From Streptantibioticus rubrisoli (GTDB taxonomy: Bacteria; Actinomycetota; Actinomycetes; Streptomycetales; Streptomycetaceae), in the NCBI RefSeq assembly GCF_024436055.1, contig NZ_JANFNH010000004.1, positions 186,001-250,000 of the forward strand: DNA of 64,000 bases. Direction: 5' to 3'. The position numbers and the translations under genes are program-made. Below, one piece after another: positions 49,787 through 58,912 of this stretch (within the stretch, counting starts at the first letter, position 1; the number at the start of each line of letters is the position of its first letter). The notes beneath the pieces were generated by a model. That model had not been told where the DNA came from and made no database searches. It saw only the letters and a program-made list of their open reading frames with translations.

Positions 49787-51001
49787 GTGAGCAGCGACTA
49801 CGCAGCGCGGAGCGGGGAGAGCGGCGGGCACCCGGAGGTCTGGGACGTCGTCGTGGTGGGCGCCGGGCCTGCCGGGGCCAGCGCCGCGCACGCCGCGGCC
49901 TCCGCCGGGCGACGGGTACTCCTGCTGGAGAAGGCCGAACTGCCGCGCTACAAGACCTGCGGTGGCGGCATCATCGGCCCGTCCCGCGACGCCCTGCCGC
50001 CCGGTTTCGAACTACCGCTGCGGGACCGGGTGTGCGCGGTCACCTTCAGTCTCAACGGCCGGATGGCCCGTACCCGTCGCTCCCGCCAGACGCTGTTCGG
50101 GCTGGTCAACCGGCCCGAGTTCGACGCCCGGCTGACCGAGGCCGCCCAACGCGCCGGTGCCGTGCTGCGCACCGGTACCCAGGTCTCCCGGGTCGAGCAG
50201 CACGGGCCTGCCGTCCCCGATCGCCGGACGGTGGCGGTGGTGCTCAGCACCGGTGAGACGCTGTTGGCCCGCGCTGTCGTCGGCGCCGACGGCAGCGCCA
50301 GCCGGATAGGCGCTCATGTGGGGGTCAAGCTCGACCAGGTGGACCTCGGCTTGGAGGCGGAGATTCCGGTGCCCGCTTCAGTGGCGGAGGACTGGGCGGG
50401 CCGGGTGCTGGTCGACTGGGGCCCGCTGCCCGGCAGTTACGGCTGGGTCTTTCCCAAGGGCGACTCCCTTACGGTCGGAGTGATTTCCGCGCGTGGACAG
50501 GGTGAGGCGACCAAGCGCTACTTTGAGGACTTCATCGCCCGCCTCGGCCTGGCGGGCTTCGAAGCCAGCGTCTCGTCCGGCCACTTGACCCGCTGCCGGG
50601 CCGACGACTCGCCGCTCTCCCGCGGTCGGGTGCTGGTCTGCGGTGACGCGGCGGGGTTGCTGGAGCCGTGGACTCGTGAGGGCATCTCGTACGCACTGCG
50701 CTCCGGGCGGATGGCAGGCGAGTGGGCGGTACGCATCGCGGAGGCGCAGGACGCGGTGGACGCGCGTCGGCAGGCGCTCAACTACGCGTTCGCCGTGAAG
50801 GCCGGTCTGGGTGCGGAGATGGCGGTGGGCCGCCGGATGCTGTCGGTCTTCGAGCGCCGCCCGGGTCTGCTGCACTCGGCGCTGATCTCGCTTCCGCCCG
50901 CGTGGAAGGCCTTCGCCGGGATCACCAACGGTTCGACGTCGCTCGCCGAGATCGTGCGCAACCACCCTGTGGCCGGGCGGCTGTTGTCGGGGTTGGGCTA
51001 G
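49787..51001 (+). CDS. Geranylgeranyl reductase family FAD-dependent oxidoreductase
   Basis: The 404-residue flavoprotein has dinucleotide motif VVVVGAGPAGASAAHAAASAG near residue 20, PRYKTCGGGIIG (family-typical cysteine loop) and RVLVCGDAAGLLEPWTREGISYAL near residue 280. It reduces isoprenoid double bonds, for example in menaquinone or polyprenyl lipids. GTG 49787. Confidence 0.9.
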   Translation: MSSDYAARSGESGGHPEVWDVVVVGAGPAGASAAHAAASAGRRVLLLEKAELPRYKTCGGGIIGPSRDALPPGFELPLRDRVCAVTFSLNGRMARTRRSRQTLFGLVNRPEFDARLTEAAQRAGAVLRTGTQVSRVEQHGPAVPDRRTVAVVLSTGETLLARAVVGADGSASRIGAHVGVKLDQVDLGLEAEIPVPASVAEDWAGRVLVDWGPLPGSYGWVFPKGDSLTVGVISARGQGEATKRYFEDFIARLGLAGFEASVSSGHLTRCRADDSPLSRGRVLVCGDAAGLLEPWTREGISYALRSGRMAGEWAVRIAEAQDAVDARRQALNYAFAVKAGLGAEMAVGRRMLSVFERRPGLLHSALISLPPAWKAFAGITNGSTSLAEIVRNHPVAGRLLSGLG

Positions 51002-51028
51002 CGTCCCTGGTCGGATGGCACGCCGGGG

Positions 51029-51481
51029 TCAAGCCTGCTCGGTTATGCGGAAGACCGGGTGGTCAGAAGCTATGCGCAAAAGCTCCTCGTCCGAGGAGTC
51101 GCGGTTGACCCCCTTGAAGAATGCGCCGACCTCCCACTGCCACCGGCCAAGGTAGGCGCGGAGCAGTGGGGGCTTCTCGTTGTCGGGCACCTCCTCGGCG
51201 GTGAACCGCTCGATGCGGTTGCCCACCCGCAGTTCGCCCTCGCCCGCCGCGCGCAGGTTGCGCACCCACTGGGTCTGGCCCCGGGGTGCGACCAGGAAGC
51301 GGTTTGACCCAACGGTGACTGGATTGACGGGATTGTGCCGCCACTCGCCGGATTTCCGTCCCCGCACCGCCAGTTCGCGAGAGCCCGCGATGCTGATGCC
51401 GTGGCGTGTCAGCCAGCCGACGGTGTTGTGCAGGAGTCGAACCTCGATCCGGCCGGGCTTGAGATAGCGCTGCTCTGTCAT
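51029..51481 (-). CDS. Deazaflavin (F420)-dependent nitroreductase family protein
   Basis: The 150-residue split-barrel protein of the DDN family has IAGSRELAVRGRKSGEWRHNPVNP and FLVAPRGQTQWVRNLRAAGEGELRVG as F420-binding segments. It reduces quinones or similar with F420H2. It is divergent from a TetR regulator across two matching palindromes, so it is probably its target. Confidence 0.92.
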   Translation of the reverse strand: MTEQRYLKPGRIEVRLLHNTVGWLTRHGISIAGSRELAVRGRKSGEWRHNPVNPVTVGSNRFLVAPRGQTQWVRNLRAAGEGELRVGNRIERFTAEEVPDNEKPPLLRAYLGRWQWEVGAFFKGVNRDSSDEELLRIASDHPVFRITEQA

Positions 51482-51501
51482 GGCGGTCCCCCTCAGAAGG
51501 T

Positions 51502-51567
51502 GAGAGCGGTGCTCTCGTTCCAGATCAGTGTGGCACCGTCAGCGCGCCCATGCAAGAGCACTGCTCT
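51502..51567. promoter_or_regulatory. Pair of TetR-type operators
   Basis: Site 1 GAGAGCGGTGCTCTC (51502-51516) and site 2 AGAGCACTGCTCT (51555-51567) share AGAGCnnTGCTCT. Site 2 is a perfect palindrome around one base. They are about 51 bases centre to centre and lie between the divergent DDN and TetR genes. Confidence 0.75.
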
Positions 51568-51627
51568 CTTTTGTTTCCTGCGATCTGGTTATTGTCCGAT
51601 GCTCCGGGTGAATGGCAGACTGGGGCC

Positions 51628-52320
51628 ATGAGTGTGATCCGAGGAGCCAGGGAACGCGCGCGCATCGAGGTGACCGCCGCCATCAAGGACGAGGCCAGAC
51701 GGCAGTTGGCCGCCGAGGGGGCTGCCCAGCTGTCGTTGCGGGCCGTCGCGCGGGAGTTGGGCATGGTCTCCTCCGCGCTCTACCGCTACTTCCCCAACCG
51801 CGACGAGCTGCTGACGGCGCTGATCATCGACGCCTATGACGCCGTCGGCGAAGCCGCCGAAGCCGCTCTCGCCGAGACCGCCGACGACGCTCCCGACGCC
51901 CGGTGGATAGCGGTGTGCCGCGCGGTGCGAGCCTGGGCGCTGGCGCATCCGCACGAGTACGCCTTGCTGTACGGCTCGCCCGTGCCCGGATACGCCGCCC
52001 CGCAGGACACCATCGCGCCCGCCTCCCGCGTGGGCCTGGCGCTGGTGGCGGTCGCCCGCGACGCGTATGCCGCGGGCGAACTGACCGCCCCCGCTGGCGA
52101 ACCGCTGCCCGACGAACTGCGCACCGATGTCGAACGGTTCGCCGCTCAGTTGGCGGCCGACCTGCCGGAGCCCACGCTGGCCGGGCTGGCCGCCGTCTGG
52201 TCGCAGCTCTTCGGTCTGATCGGTTTCGAGGTCTTCGGCCACTTCCATCGCGTGGTGGAAGCCCGCGACGCGTTCTTCGACCACTCCTGCGCGGCGCTCG
52301 CCCGACAGGTGGGGCTGTAG
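51628..52320 (+). CDS. TetR-family transcriptional regulator
   Basis: The 230-residue regulator has HTH LSLRAVARELGMVSSALYRYFPNRDELL near residues 35-62 and a C-terminal TetR ligand domain of the WHG/TetR_C_13-like kind (FAAQLAADLPEPTLAGLAAVWSQLFGLIGFE). ATG 51628. It likely represses the divergent DDN-type gene. Confidence 0.92.
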   Translation: MSVIRGARERARIEVTAAIKDEARRQLAAEGAAQLSLRAVARELGMVSSALYRYFPNRDELLTALIIDAYDAVGEAAEAALAETADDAPDARWIAVCRAVRAWALAHPHEYALLYGSPVPGYAAPQDTIAPASRVGLALVAVARDAYAAGELTAPAGEPLPDELRTDVERFAAQLAADLPEPTLAGLAAVWSQLFGLIGFEVFGHFHRVVEARDAFFDHSCAALARQVGL

Positions 52321-52336
52321 GACGGCGGGCCGCCGC

Positions 52337-52354
52337 GTACTTCCCCGGGAGTAC
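52337..52354 (+). promoter_or_regulatory. Imperfect palindrome before the two-component operon
   Basis: GTACTTCCCCGGGAGTAC lies 59 bases before the histidine kinase start, with GTACT/AGTAC arms around a CCCGGG core. It is a candidate autoregulatory site for the response regulator. Confidence 0.5.
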
Positions 52355-52412
52355 GGACGATCACCGCGGGCGTGGGACGCCGCCGCGGCCCGGCCCCGTC
52401 TAGCGTTGCGGC

Positions 52413-53669
52413 ATGAGCGACGATCGGGCGCCCCGGCGCGAGTGGCACGGCGGCGCACCGTGGGCTGGCCTGCCACGGGGCGGTGCCCCCTGGTGGCACC
52501 AGGCGGACTCGCCCGTCCGCTGGCCCGTGCGGTCCTCGCTCGTCGTCGCCCTCATCCAGGTGGTGGGCTCGACCGTCGCCAGCCGCCACGCGATCGACCG
52601 GGTCCATCTCAACGCCCTCGGCTACGCCCTGCTGCTCGCCGGACCCGCACTGCTCGTACTGCGGCTGCGGCTGCCACGGGTGGCCGGGTACGGCACGATG
52701 GCGGTGACCCTCGGCTATCTGGCCGCGGGCTTTGCCTGGGGGCCGTTCTTCCTCAGCTTCCTGGTCGCGTTCTGCTCCGCTGTCGTCCATGAGCGCCGCC
52801 GGGATGCCTGGACCGCGGCGATCGGGCTCTACGCGGGCCATCTGCTGGTGGGCCACTGGCTCTACCGCTGGCTGCCGCCCGCTGGTCAACCCGCCCAGGG
52901 CTGGGGTCCGGAGTTCGGCATCGCCGCCTCGCTGCTGGCGTTGGGCGCCGCCGCCGAACTGATCCGGGTGCGCCGCGAGCAGTTCGTCCGCGCCCGTCGG
53001 GAACGTGCCGAGGCCGAACGGCACCGGGCCGACGAGGAGAGGCTGCGGATCGCCCGTGAACTGCACGACGTGATCGCGCACAGCCTCTCGGTGATCAACG
53101 TCCAGGCGGGCGTGGGCCTTGCGCTGATCGACGAGCGACCGGAGCAGGCGCGGATCGCGCTGACCACCATCAAGGCCGCGAGCAAGGAGGCGCTCGGCGA
53201 GGTGCGGCAGGTGCTGGGGGCGCTGCGTTCGCCGGGCTCGGCGCCCCGGACCCCCGCACCGGGCCTGGACCGGATTCCGGAACTCGCCGGGCAGGCGGCG
53301 GCTGCCGGACTTCAGGTCAGCGTTGACGTGGACGGAGGCGCACGGAAGCTGCCGCCAGGGGTGGACCTTGCCGCGTTCCGGATCGTTCAGGAGGCGCTGA
53401 CCAACGTGGTGCGGCACTCGGGTGCCCGTACCGCCCGGGTGCGAATCGGTTACCGGCCAGAGGAGTTGGAGCTGCGGATCGACGATGATGGACCCGCCAC
53501 CGCGGGCGGGGACTCCGGAGGCGGCAACGGGTTGATTGGCATGCGGGAGCGGGCTGCGGCCCTCGGAGGCTCCGTCGAGGCCGGTCCGCGCGACGACGGC
53601 GGATTCCGGGTGGTCGCCACGCTGCCGTTGACCGGGCTGGACGACATGGGCGCGCAGGAGGGCCGATGA
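52413..53669 (+). CDS. Sensor histidine kinase (NarL/DesK type)
   Basis: The 418-residue kinase has four or five N-terminal membrane segments, then a HisKA_3 box RIARELHDVIAHSLSVINVQA (phospho-acceptor His) near residue 214 and an HATPase domain with EALTNVVRHSGA and GNGLIGMRERA. Its stop overlaps the response regulator start by four bases. The signal is unknown. Confidence 0.93.
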   Translation: MSDDRAPRREWHGGAPWAGLPRGGAPWWHQADSPVRWPVRSSLVVALIQVVGSTVASRHAIDRVHLNALGYALLLAGPALLVLRLRLPRVAGYGTMAVTLGYLAAGFAWGPFFLSFLVAFCSAVVHERRRDAWTAAIGLYAGHLLVGHWLYRWLPPAGQPAQGWGPEFGIAASLLALGAAAELIRVRREQFVRARRERAEAERHRADEERLRIARELHDVIAHSLSVINVQAGVGLALIDERPEQARIALTTIKAASKEALGEVRQVLGALRSPGSAPRTPAPGLDRIPELAGQAAAAGLQVSVDVDGGARKLPPGVDLAAFRIVQEALTNVVRHSGARTARVRIGYRPEELELRIDDDGPATAGGDSGGGNGLIGMRERAAALGGSVEAGPRDDGGFRVVATLPLTGLDDMGAQEGR

Positions 53670-54331
53670 CCCGGGTGGTGCTGGCGGACGATCAGGTACT
53701 GGTGCGCGCTGGGTTCCGTGCGCTGCTGGACGCGCAACCCGACATCGAGGTGGTCGGTGAAGCGGCCGACGGGGAGGAGGCGTTGCGCCAAGTCGCCCGG
53801 CTCATGCCGGATGTCGTGCTGATGGACATCCGCATGCCGACCCTCGACGGACTCGCCGCCACCCGTCGGATCACCGGAGATCCGGCGCTGGCGGACGTCA
53901 AGGTCGTCATCCTCACCACCTTCGAGTTGGACGAGTACGTCTTCGAGGCGATCCGTTCCGGCGCCACCGGATTCCTGGTGAAGGACACCGAACCGGACGA
54001 ACTGCTGCGCGCGGTACGGGCCGCGATGGCCGGGGACGCGCTGCTGTCGCCCGGTGTGACCCGGCGGTTGATCGCCGAGTTCGCCGCGCGCTCCAAGGAG
54101 CCGACGGCCGCCGAGGGCCTGGAGCAACTCACCGAGCGGGAGCGGGAGGTGATGGCGCTGGTCGGCATCGGGCTGTCCAACGACGAGATCGCCCGCCGTC
54201 TGGTGGTCAGCCCGCTCACCGCCAAGACCCATGTGAGCCGGGCCATGGTCAAGCTCGGTGCCCGGGACCGCGCCCAACTCGTCGTGCTTGCCTATGAGTC
54301 TGGGCTGGTGCGGCCCGGCTGGCTCGGCTGA
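53666..54331 (+). CDS. LuxR/NarL-type response regulator
   Basis: The 221-residue regulator has a receiver domain with phospho-acceptor Asp54 in VLMDIRMP and a LuxR helix-turn-helix LTEREREVMALVGIGLSNDEIARRL near residue 155. It is cotranscribed with the kinase at 52413. Likely targets include its own promoter. Confidence 0.94.
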   Translation: MTRVVLADDQVLVRAGFRALLDAQPDIEVVGEAADGEEALRQVARLMPDVVLMDIRMPTLDGLAATRRITGDPALADVKVVILTTFELDEYVFEAIRSGATGFLVKDTEPDELLRAVRAAMAGDALLSPGVTRRLIAEFAARSKEPTAAEGLEQLTEREREVMALVGIGLSNDEIARRLVVSPLTAKTHVSRAMVKLGARDRAQLVVLAYESGLVRPGWLG

Positions 54332-54341
54332 TCCGACTGGT

Positions 54342-55100
54342 TCAGGTCACCGCCGAGGTGGTACGCCACAGTTCGGCCAGCGAGGCATCGCCGGTCACCT
54401 CGATGCCGTCGTACGGCGTGCGGTTCCACAGCGCGAGGTAGAGCGCGGTGGCCGGGCCGCTGAAGGTGCAGTCGGGCGCTCCCGCGCCGGAGGGCGGCTC
54501 GCCGTGCGTACGCTCCACACGCGGCGGGTCCTGGGACAGCCGCAGCCACCAGTCGACCGGGCCGGACCGGCCGTCCACCGCTCGTATCCGCAGCACCCGT
54601 GGTGTCGTTGAGCGCAGTCGGCTGCGGGAGCGGGCCAGGAAGCCGGTCAGCAACTCGTCGACGCCGTCCAGCGCGAAGCGCGTGCCGTACGGGGCGTGGC
54701 CCTTGCCCAGTGCGGCCTCCGCGTCGAAGCGGTGGATCGCCGTCTCGTGTGCCTGCCGCCGGGCCCAGAACTCCAGTGGAGAGGGGGCGGGCAGGAACGT
54801 CCAGCACTCCAGGTCGGCCGGGGCCGCGGCGAGCCGCTCCAGCAACTGGCGGTGGCCGTCCCGGAACCAGGCGGCCAGCGCCTCGTCCGGCGGGGCGTCG
54901 ACCACCAGCGGCGCGGGCTGCGTCGCCCCCGCCACGAAGCCGGTCGCCCAGCGGTGTACGCCGCCCGTGTGCGCGACCAGATCACGCACCCGCCAGTCGG
55001 GACACGGCGGCACGGACGCCTCCCACCCGGCCGCTTCCGCCGCGTCCGCCAGCAACTCGCCTTCATGGCGGAGGATTTCGATGAACTCGGATGTCTCCAT
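54342..55100 (-). CDS. Maleylpyruvate isomerase / mycothiol-dependent DinB-like protein
   Basis: The 252-residue protein has an N-terminal mycothiol-type four-helix domain (VPPCPDWRVRDLVAHTGGVHRW with the metal-type histidine, and ARRQAHETAIHRFDAE with two more) and a C-terminal domain ending FSGPATALYLALWNRTP. Family members are mycothiol-dependent isomerases or transferases. ATG 55100 is used. The very long antisense-type frame upstream of it is an artefact. Confidence 0.88.
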   Translation of the reverse strand: METSEFIEILRHEGELLADAAEAAGWEASVPPCPDWRVRDLVAHTGGVHRWATGFVAGATQPAPLVVDAPPDEALAAWFRDGHRQLLERLAAAPADLECWTFLPAPSPLEFWARRQAHETAIHRFDAEAALGKGHAPYGTRFALDGVDELLTGFLARSRSRLRSTTPRVLRIRAVDGRSGPVDWWLRLSQDPPRVERTHGEPPSGAGAPDCTFSGPATALYLALWNRTPYDGIEVTGDASLAELWRTTSAVT

Positions 55101-55147
55101 GGCCACATGATCGCAGGGGGGTCTGACAACGGCCCGCGCGCCCGGCG

Positions 55148-56365
55148 TCAATCGGCCGGGCACGGCTCCGCGTTGCGCACCGCGAACGCGATCAGCGCGG
55201 CGACCGCCGCCAGCAGCGCCACCGTGGTCAGCGCCAGCGGCAGACCCATCGCCTCGGCGAGGAACCCGATCGAGGGCGGCCCGAGCAGCATGCCGCCGTA
55301 GCCGAACGTGGACGCTGCGGCGACCCCGCCGGGCCCGGCCAGCGCCCCCGCCCGGGCGATGGCCACCGGGAAGATGTTGGCCAGCCCAAGTCCCGTCACC
55401 GCGAACCCGGTCAGCACCAGCCACGGCAGCGGCGCGAGCGCACCCAGCAGCATCCCGGACGCGGCGGTCAGGCCGCCGAGGACCAGGGTGCGGGTCTGCC
55501 CGAAACGCTCCAGCAGCGCGGTGCCCGACAGCCGCCCCACGGCCATGGCCAGCGCGAACGGGGCGTAGGCCGCCGCAGCGAGGCCGGGGCCGCTGCCCAG
55601 GTCCTGGGTGAGGTGCAGCGCGCTCCAGTCGGCCAGTGCCCCCTCGCCGTACGCGGTGCACAGCGCGATCAGGCCGAAGACGGCGACGAGCCAGCGGGCG
55701 CCGGAACCGGAGCGCGGGCGCGCGGGTGCCGAGTGCGCCGTCTGGGCGTGCGGTGTCGGGTGCCGTAGCAGTGTCCGGCCCGCGACCGCTGTCACGAGCA
55801 GTGCGAGAGGGGTGAGCAGGAGCAGGTGGCGGGTCGGCGACAGGTGCGGCGCGAGCAGTCCGCCGAGCCCGGCGCCCACCAGGCCGCCGAAACTGAACGC
55901 CGCGTGGAAACCCGGCATGACGGGGCGGCGCAGCGCCCTGACCAGCTCGACGGCGGCACTGTTCATGGCGACGTTCAGCCCGCCGTACGCGGCGCCGAAG
56001 ACCAGCAGGACCAGTCCCAGGGCCAGCGCCGAGTGGGTGAGCGGCGGCAGCGCTACGCTGAGCGCCAGCAGCGCCGCGCACCCCACGGTGACCGGATGGC
56101 TGCCGAACCGGTGGCACAGCCGCCCGGTGATGACCATCGTGGCGACCGCCCCGGCGGACACACCGAGCAGTGCCAGGCCCAACGCGCCTGAGGAGGCGCC
56201 GACTTGGGCTTTGATGGCGGGGATGCGGACCACCCATCCGGCGAAGACGAATCCGTCCACGGCGAAGAAGGCGGTGATCGCGGTGCGCAGTGCGGTGAGT
56301 GGGGTACCGGACAGGTGGGGGGCGGTTCCGTTGAGGACCGCCCGTATTTTGTTTAGCGTCGGCAC
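55148..56365 (-). CDS. MFS transporter, target of divergent ROK repressor
   Basis: The 405-residue major-facilitator protein has twelve hydrophobic segments; the closest class is the sugar/drug exporter group often paired with ROK repressors. The start GTG 56365 is preferred because the longer frame would overlap the divergent gene. TATTCT at 56372-56377 (minus strand) ends six bases before it, fitting a leaderless mRNA. Substrate unknown. Confidence 0.85.
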   Translation of the reverse strand: MPTLNKIRAVLNGTAPHLSGTPLTALRTAITAFFAVDGFVFAGWVVRIPAIKAQVGASSGALGLALLGVSAGAVATMVITGRLCHRFGSHPVTVGCAALLALSVALPPLTHSALALGLVLLVFGAAYGGLNVAMNSAAVELVRALRRPVMPGFHAAFSFGGLVGAGLGGLLAPHLSPTRHLLLLTPLALLVTAVAGRTLLRHPTPHAQTAHSAPARPRSGSGARWLVAVFGLIALCTAYGEGALADWSALHLTQDLGSGPGLAAAAYAPFALAMAVGRLSGTALLERFGQTRTLVLGGLTAASGMLLGALAPLPWLVLTGFAVTGLGLANIFPVAIARAGALAGPGGVAAASTFGYGGMLLGPPSIGFLAEAMGLPLALTTVALLAAVAALIAFAVRNAEPCPAD

Positions 56366-56377
56366 AAAGTAAGAATA
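56348..56377. promoter_or_regulatory. AT-rich operator/promoter patch between MFS and ROK genes
   Basis: TTTGT (56348-56352) and ACAAA (56364-56368) form an inverted repeat with an 11-base spacer over the MFS start. TATTCT on the minus strand (56372-56377) is placed as a leaderless -10. The patch is unusually AT-rich and only 17 bases separate the two start codons, so the ROK regulator can control both genes by binding here. Confidence 0.5.
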
Positions 56378-56382
56378 GGACC

Positions 56383-57606
56383 GTGACCCAGACTCGGACA
56401 AGGCTTGAGAGGGGGCGCGCGGCGTTGGGCCCCGCGCTGGCGCTCGTACACACCGGGCGCGCGCCCACCCGCGCGGTGCTCACCGCGGAACTCGGGGTGA
56501 CCCGGGCCACCGCGGGTGCGGTCGCCGCCGAACTCGAAAGCCTCGGGCTGATCAGGGTGGACACCCGCCCCACCGTGGAGGCCGGTTCGCAGGGCCGACC
56601 CTCGCACCGGCTCCAAGTCGACCCCGATGGGCCGGTGGTGCTCGCCGCACAGGTGCACGCCGACGGCTTCCGGGCCGCCCTGGTCGGCCTCGGGGGGCGG
56701 ATCATCGCCACCACGCCCGGCTGCATGACGGTGCCAGCCGACCCGGCGCACGTCCTCGGCCTGGTGGTCGCCGCCGGTGCGGAACTGCTGAAGTCCACCG
56801 GACGCGACTGCGTGGGCGCCGGGCTCGCGGTGCCGTCCGCGGTGGCCGAACCCGAGGGGACCGCCCTCAACCCGCTCCACCTCGCCTGGCCCGCCGGCGC
56901 GCCGGTGCGCGATGTCTTCGCCGAGCAGATCGAGGCACACGGCGTCACAGGGCCGAGCGGTGCGCCGGTGGCCTCGTTCGTGGGCAACGACGTGAACGTG
57001 GCCGCGCTCGCCGAGCACCGGCACGGTGCCGGACGCGGCGCCCAGCACCTGCTCGTGGTCGCCACAGGGCACCGTGGTGTGGGCGGCGCCTTGGTGCTCG
57101 ACGGCCGTCTGCACACCGGCAGTTCGGGGCTGGCCCTGGAAGTGGGCCACCTCACCGTCAACCCCGAGGGCCGCCCCTGCCACTGCGGCAGCCGCGGCTG
57201 CCTGGACGTCGAGGTCGACCCGGTGGCCTTCCTGGAGGCCGCCGGACGGCCCACCGGCCCCGAGGTCTCGCTGCTGGACAGCTCCGCCCGACTGCTGCGC
57301 ACGGAGTACGACGATCCGCGGGTGCGGTCCGCCGCGGAAGTGCTCATCGACCGGCTCGGTTCGGGACTCGCCGGACTGGTCAATGTGCTCAACCCCGACC
57401 GCATCGCCCTGGGCGGCCTGCACCGGTACCTGTTCGAGGCCGACCCAGAGCGGCTGCGCGCCGTCGTCGCCGACCGCAGTCTGTGGGGACGCAGCGGCTC
57501 GGTGCCGATCCTGAGCTGCTCGCTGGACCACAACAGCCTGGTCGGTGCCGCCGAACTGGCCTGGCAGCCGGTGCTCGACGACCCGCTGGACGCCCTCGCC
57601 GGGTAG
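56383..57606 (+). CDS. ROK-family transcriptional repressor
   Basis: The 407-residue regulator has an N-terminal winged helix (TRAVLTAELGVTRATAGAVAAELESLGLI) fused to a ROK sugar-kinase-like domain with the zinc motif EVGHLTVNPEGRPCHCGSRG followed by CLDVE. The N-terminal ATP loop is not conserved, as expected for NagC/XylR repressors. GTG 56383. Confidence 0.92.
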   Translation: MTQTRTRLERGRAALGPALALVHTGRAPTRAVLTAELGVTRATAGAVAAELESLGLIRVDTRPTVEAGSQGRPSHRLQVDPDGPVVLAAQVHADGFRAALVGLGGRIIATTPGCMTVPADPAHVLGLVVAAGAELLKSTGRDCVGAGLAVPSAVAEPEGTALNPLHLAWPAGAPVRDVFAEQIEAHGVTGPSGAPVASFVGNDVNVAALAEHRHGAGRGAQHLLVVATGHRGVGGALVLDGRLHTGSSGLALEVGHLTVNPEGRPCHCGSRGCLDVEVDPVAFLEAAGRPTGPEVSLLDSSARLLRTEYDDPRVRSAAEVLIDRLGSGLAGLVNVLNPDRIALGGLHRYLFEADPERLRAVVADRSLWGRSGSVPILSCSLDHNSLVGAAELAWQPVLDDPLDALAG

Positions 57607-57774
57607 CAGCCGCCGCCGGTTCCGGTACTCCGGGCGGGGTACGCACAGTGGCGCCCGCCGTATGACGACCGCAGCCGCTCGACGCACGACGCTCGATGGT
57701 GTCCGCGACCGCCCGTGGCCGCGGACCGGAAACCGGTCACCGAACCGACCGGCACCATCGAGGAGTTGAACGTG

Positions 57775-58056
57775 ATGAACGTGCTGGCAGCCCCCTGGCA
57801 CGACGGTGGACCCGGTCCCTGGATCCTGCTGTTCCCACTGGTGTGGGCGGCCGTGGTGATCGGTGTGGTGACCGTGCTGCGGCGCACCGTGTGGCGCGGC
57901 AGGGGCGGTCCCTGGGCGCGGCCGTTCGCACCGCGTGCGGACGAGAAGTCGCCGGTGGCCGTGCTCGGGCGCCGGTTCGCGGCCGGTGAGATCGACGAGG
58001 ACGAGTACTGGCGCAGGCTGTCCGTGCTGGACGAGCGGTTCGGCGGTGCGCGATGA
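57775..58056 (+). CDS. SHOCT-domain small membrane protein
   Basis: The 93-residue protein has one hydrophobic segment (GPWILLFPLVWAAVVIGVVTVL) and a C-terminal SHOCT motif VLGRRFAAGEIDEDEYWRRL. In Streptomyces it commonly precedes an ABC ATPase and FtsX-like permease; here those are gone, leaving the relic that overlaps its stop codon. ATG 57775 follows GAGGAG. Confidence 0.88.
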   Translation: MNVLAAPWHDGGPGPWILLFPLVWAAVVIGVVTVLRRTVWRGRGGPWARPFAPRADEKSPVAVLGRRFAAGEIDEDEYWRRLSVLDERFGGAR

Positions 58057-58212
58057 CCACCAGTGCGGCACGCGCCGTCGCGTACGCCGCCCAAGTGCGT
58101 GACGCCGTAGAGGTTTACGGCAGCGGCGACACATAAGCGCGGACCTCGACGGGGTGACCGTGGGCTGCGCCGAGGGTGCTTCACCGCGATCAACCCATAT
58201 GGGCACCCCCGC
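58053..58212 (+). pseudogene. Decayed ABC transporter ATPase (MacB/LolD type), N-terminal relic
   Basis: ATG 58053 overlaps the SHOCT stop (ATGA) and opens 27 codons ending VEVYGSGDT then TAA at 58134-58136. After a frame shift the DNA continues DLDGVTVGCAEG, and after another shift FTAINPYG at about 58190. This is the start of an FtsE/MacB-type ATPase (YGxGdtxvxALdgVtvxfxxGxfTAIMGPSG) broken by a stop and two frameshifts. Everything after the Walker A position is deleted. Confidence 0.8.
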
Positions 58213-58411
58213 GAGCCCGCCCCGGCTGGCCGCCCGGTGAGCCTGGCACCGCCGGATCCCGGCGGCGCAGGCCCGTAGCCGCCCGGTAAGCGCTCCGCTG
58301 GGAGTGCGGCGTTGTGCCGTCGATCGTCTGCAGCACCCTGGTGGCTGGTCGCGCGGTTCCCCGCGCCCCGTCAGAGCGCTACCGAACCGCAGCGGACTTC
58401 GACCGACCTGC
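58213..58411. other. Gene-free remainder of the deleted transporter locus
   Basis: I see no gene or clear motif here. It probably represents the junction left by loss of the transporter genes. Confidence 0.4.
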
Positions 58412-58912
58412 TCAGGCCAGCGAAGCCGCGACCGGCAAGCCGCGCTTGCCCAGCATCACCGTCGCCGGGCGCACCGGGGCCGAAGTGTGCAGCGGGGCCA
58501 CGGTGGGGGTGCGGCGGGCGAGGGTGAACCAGACGACCTTGCCGTCACCGTCGGCGTTCGGCCGGGTGCCCCAGCCGTCGCTGAGCGCGGCGAGCATCGC
58601 CAAGCCGCGGCCCGAGGTGTCCAACGCGTCCGTCCCCAGGGCGATCGACGGCGGGCGCGGATCGTTGTCGGTGACCGAAACGGTCAGCCTGCCCCGGTCA
58701 TAGGACAGTTCGACGGTGCATTGCTTGTCGGGCTGGGCATGGCGGTGCACATTGGCGAGCAGTTCGGTGATGCCGAGCAGCGTGGTGTCGAGGAGCTGTT
58801 CCAGCTCCCAGTACCGAAGTTGTGCAGAAACGATTCGGCGCACCTGTCCGATCCGATGGGGCAGGGCTTCCAGCCGTACGGCGCACCGCAGGCTGTGCTG
58901 GGTATTGATCAC
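58412..58912 (-). CDS. RsbW-like ATP-binding protein (HATPase_c_2)
   Basis: The 166-residue GHKL-fold protein has N-box [13 protein letters not shown] near residue 50 and G-box [13 protein letters not shown] near residue 103. It belongs to the large Streptomyces family of anti-sigma-factor-like serine kinases. GTG 58912 follows AAGGGAG. Confidence 0.9.
   Translation of the reverse strand: MINTQHSLRCAVRLEALPHRIGQVRRIVSAQLRYWELEQLLDTTLLGITELLANVHRHAQPDKQCTVELSYDRGRLTVSVTDNDPRPPSIALGTDALDTSGRGLAMLAALSDGWGTRPNADGDGKVVWFTLARRTPTVAPLHTSAPVRPATVMLGKRGLPVAASLA

Noticed and set aside
54342-58193. Very long minus-strand frame of about 1280 codons
   Set aside because: Only its last 252 codons are a real gene. 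The rest runs antisense to the ROK gene or out of frame with the MFS gene, an effect of high GC3.
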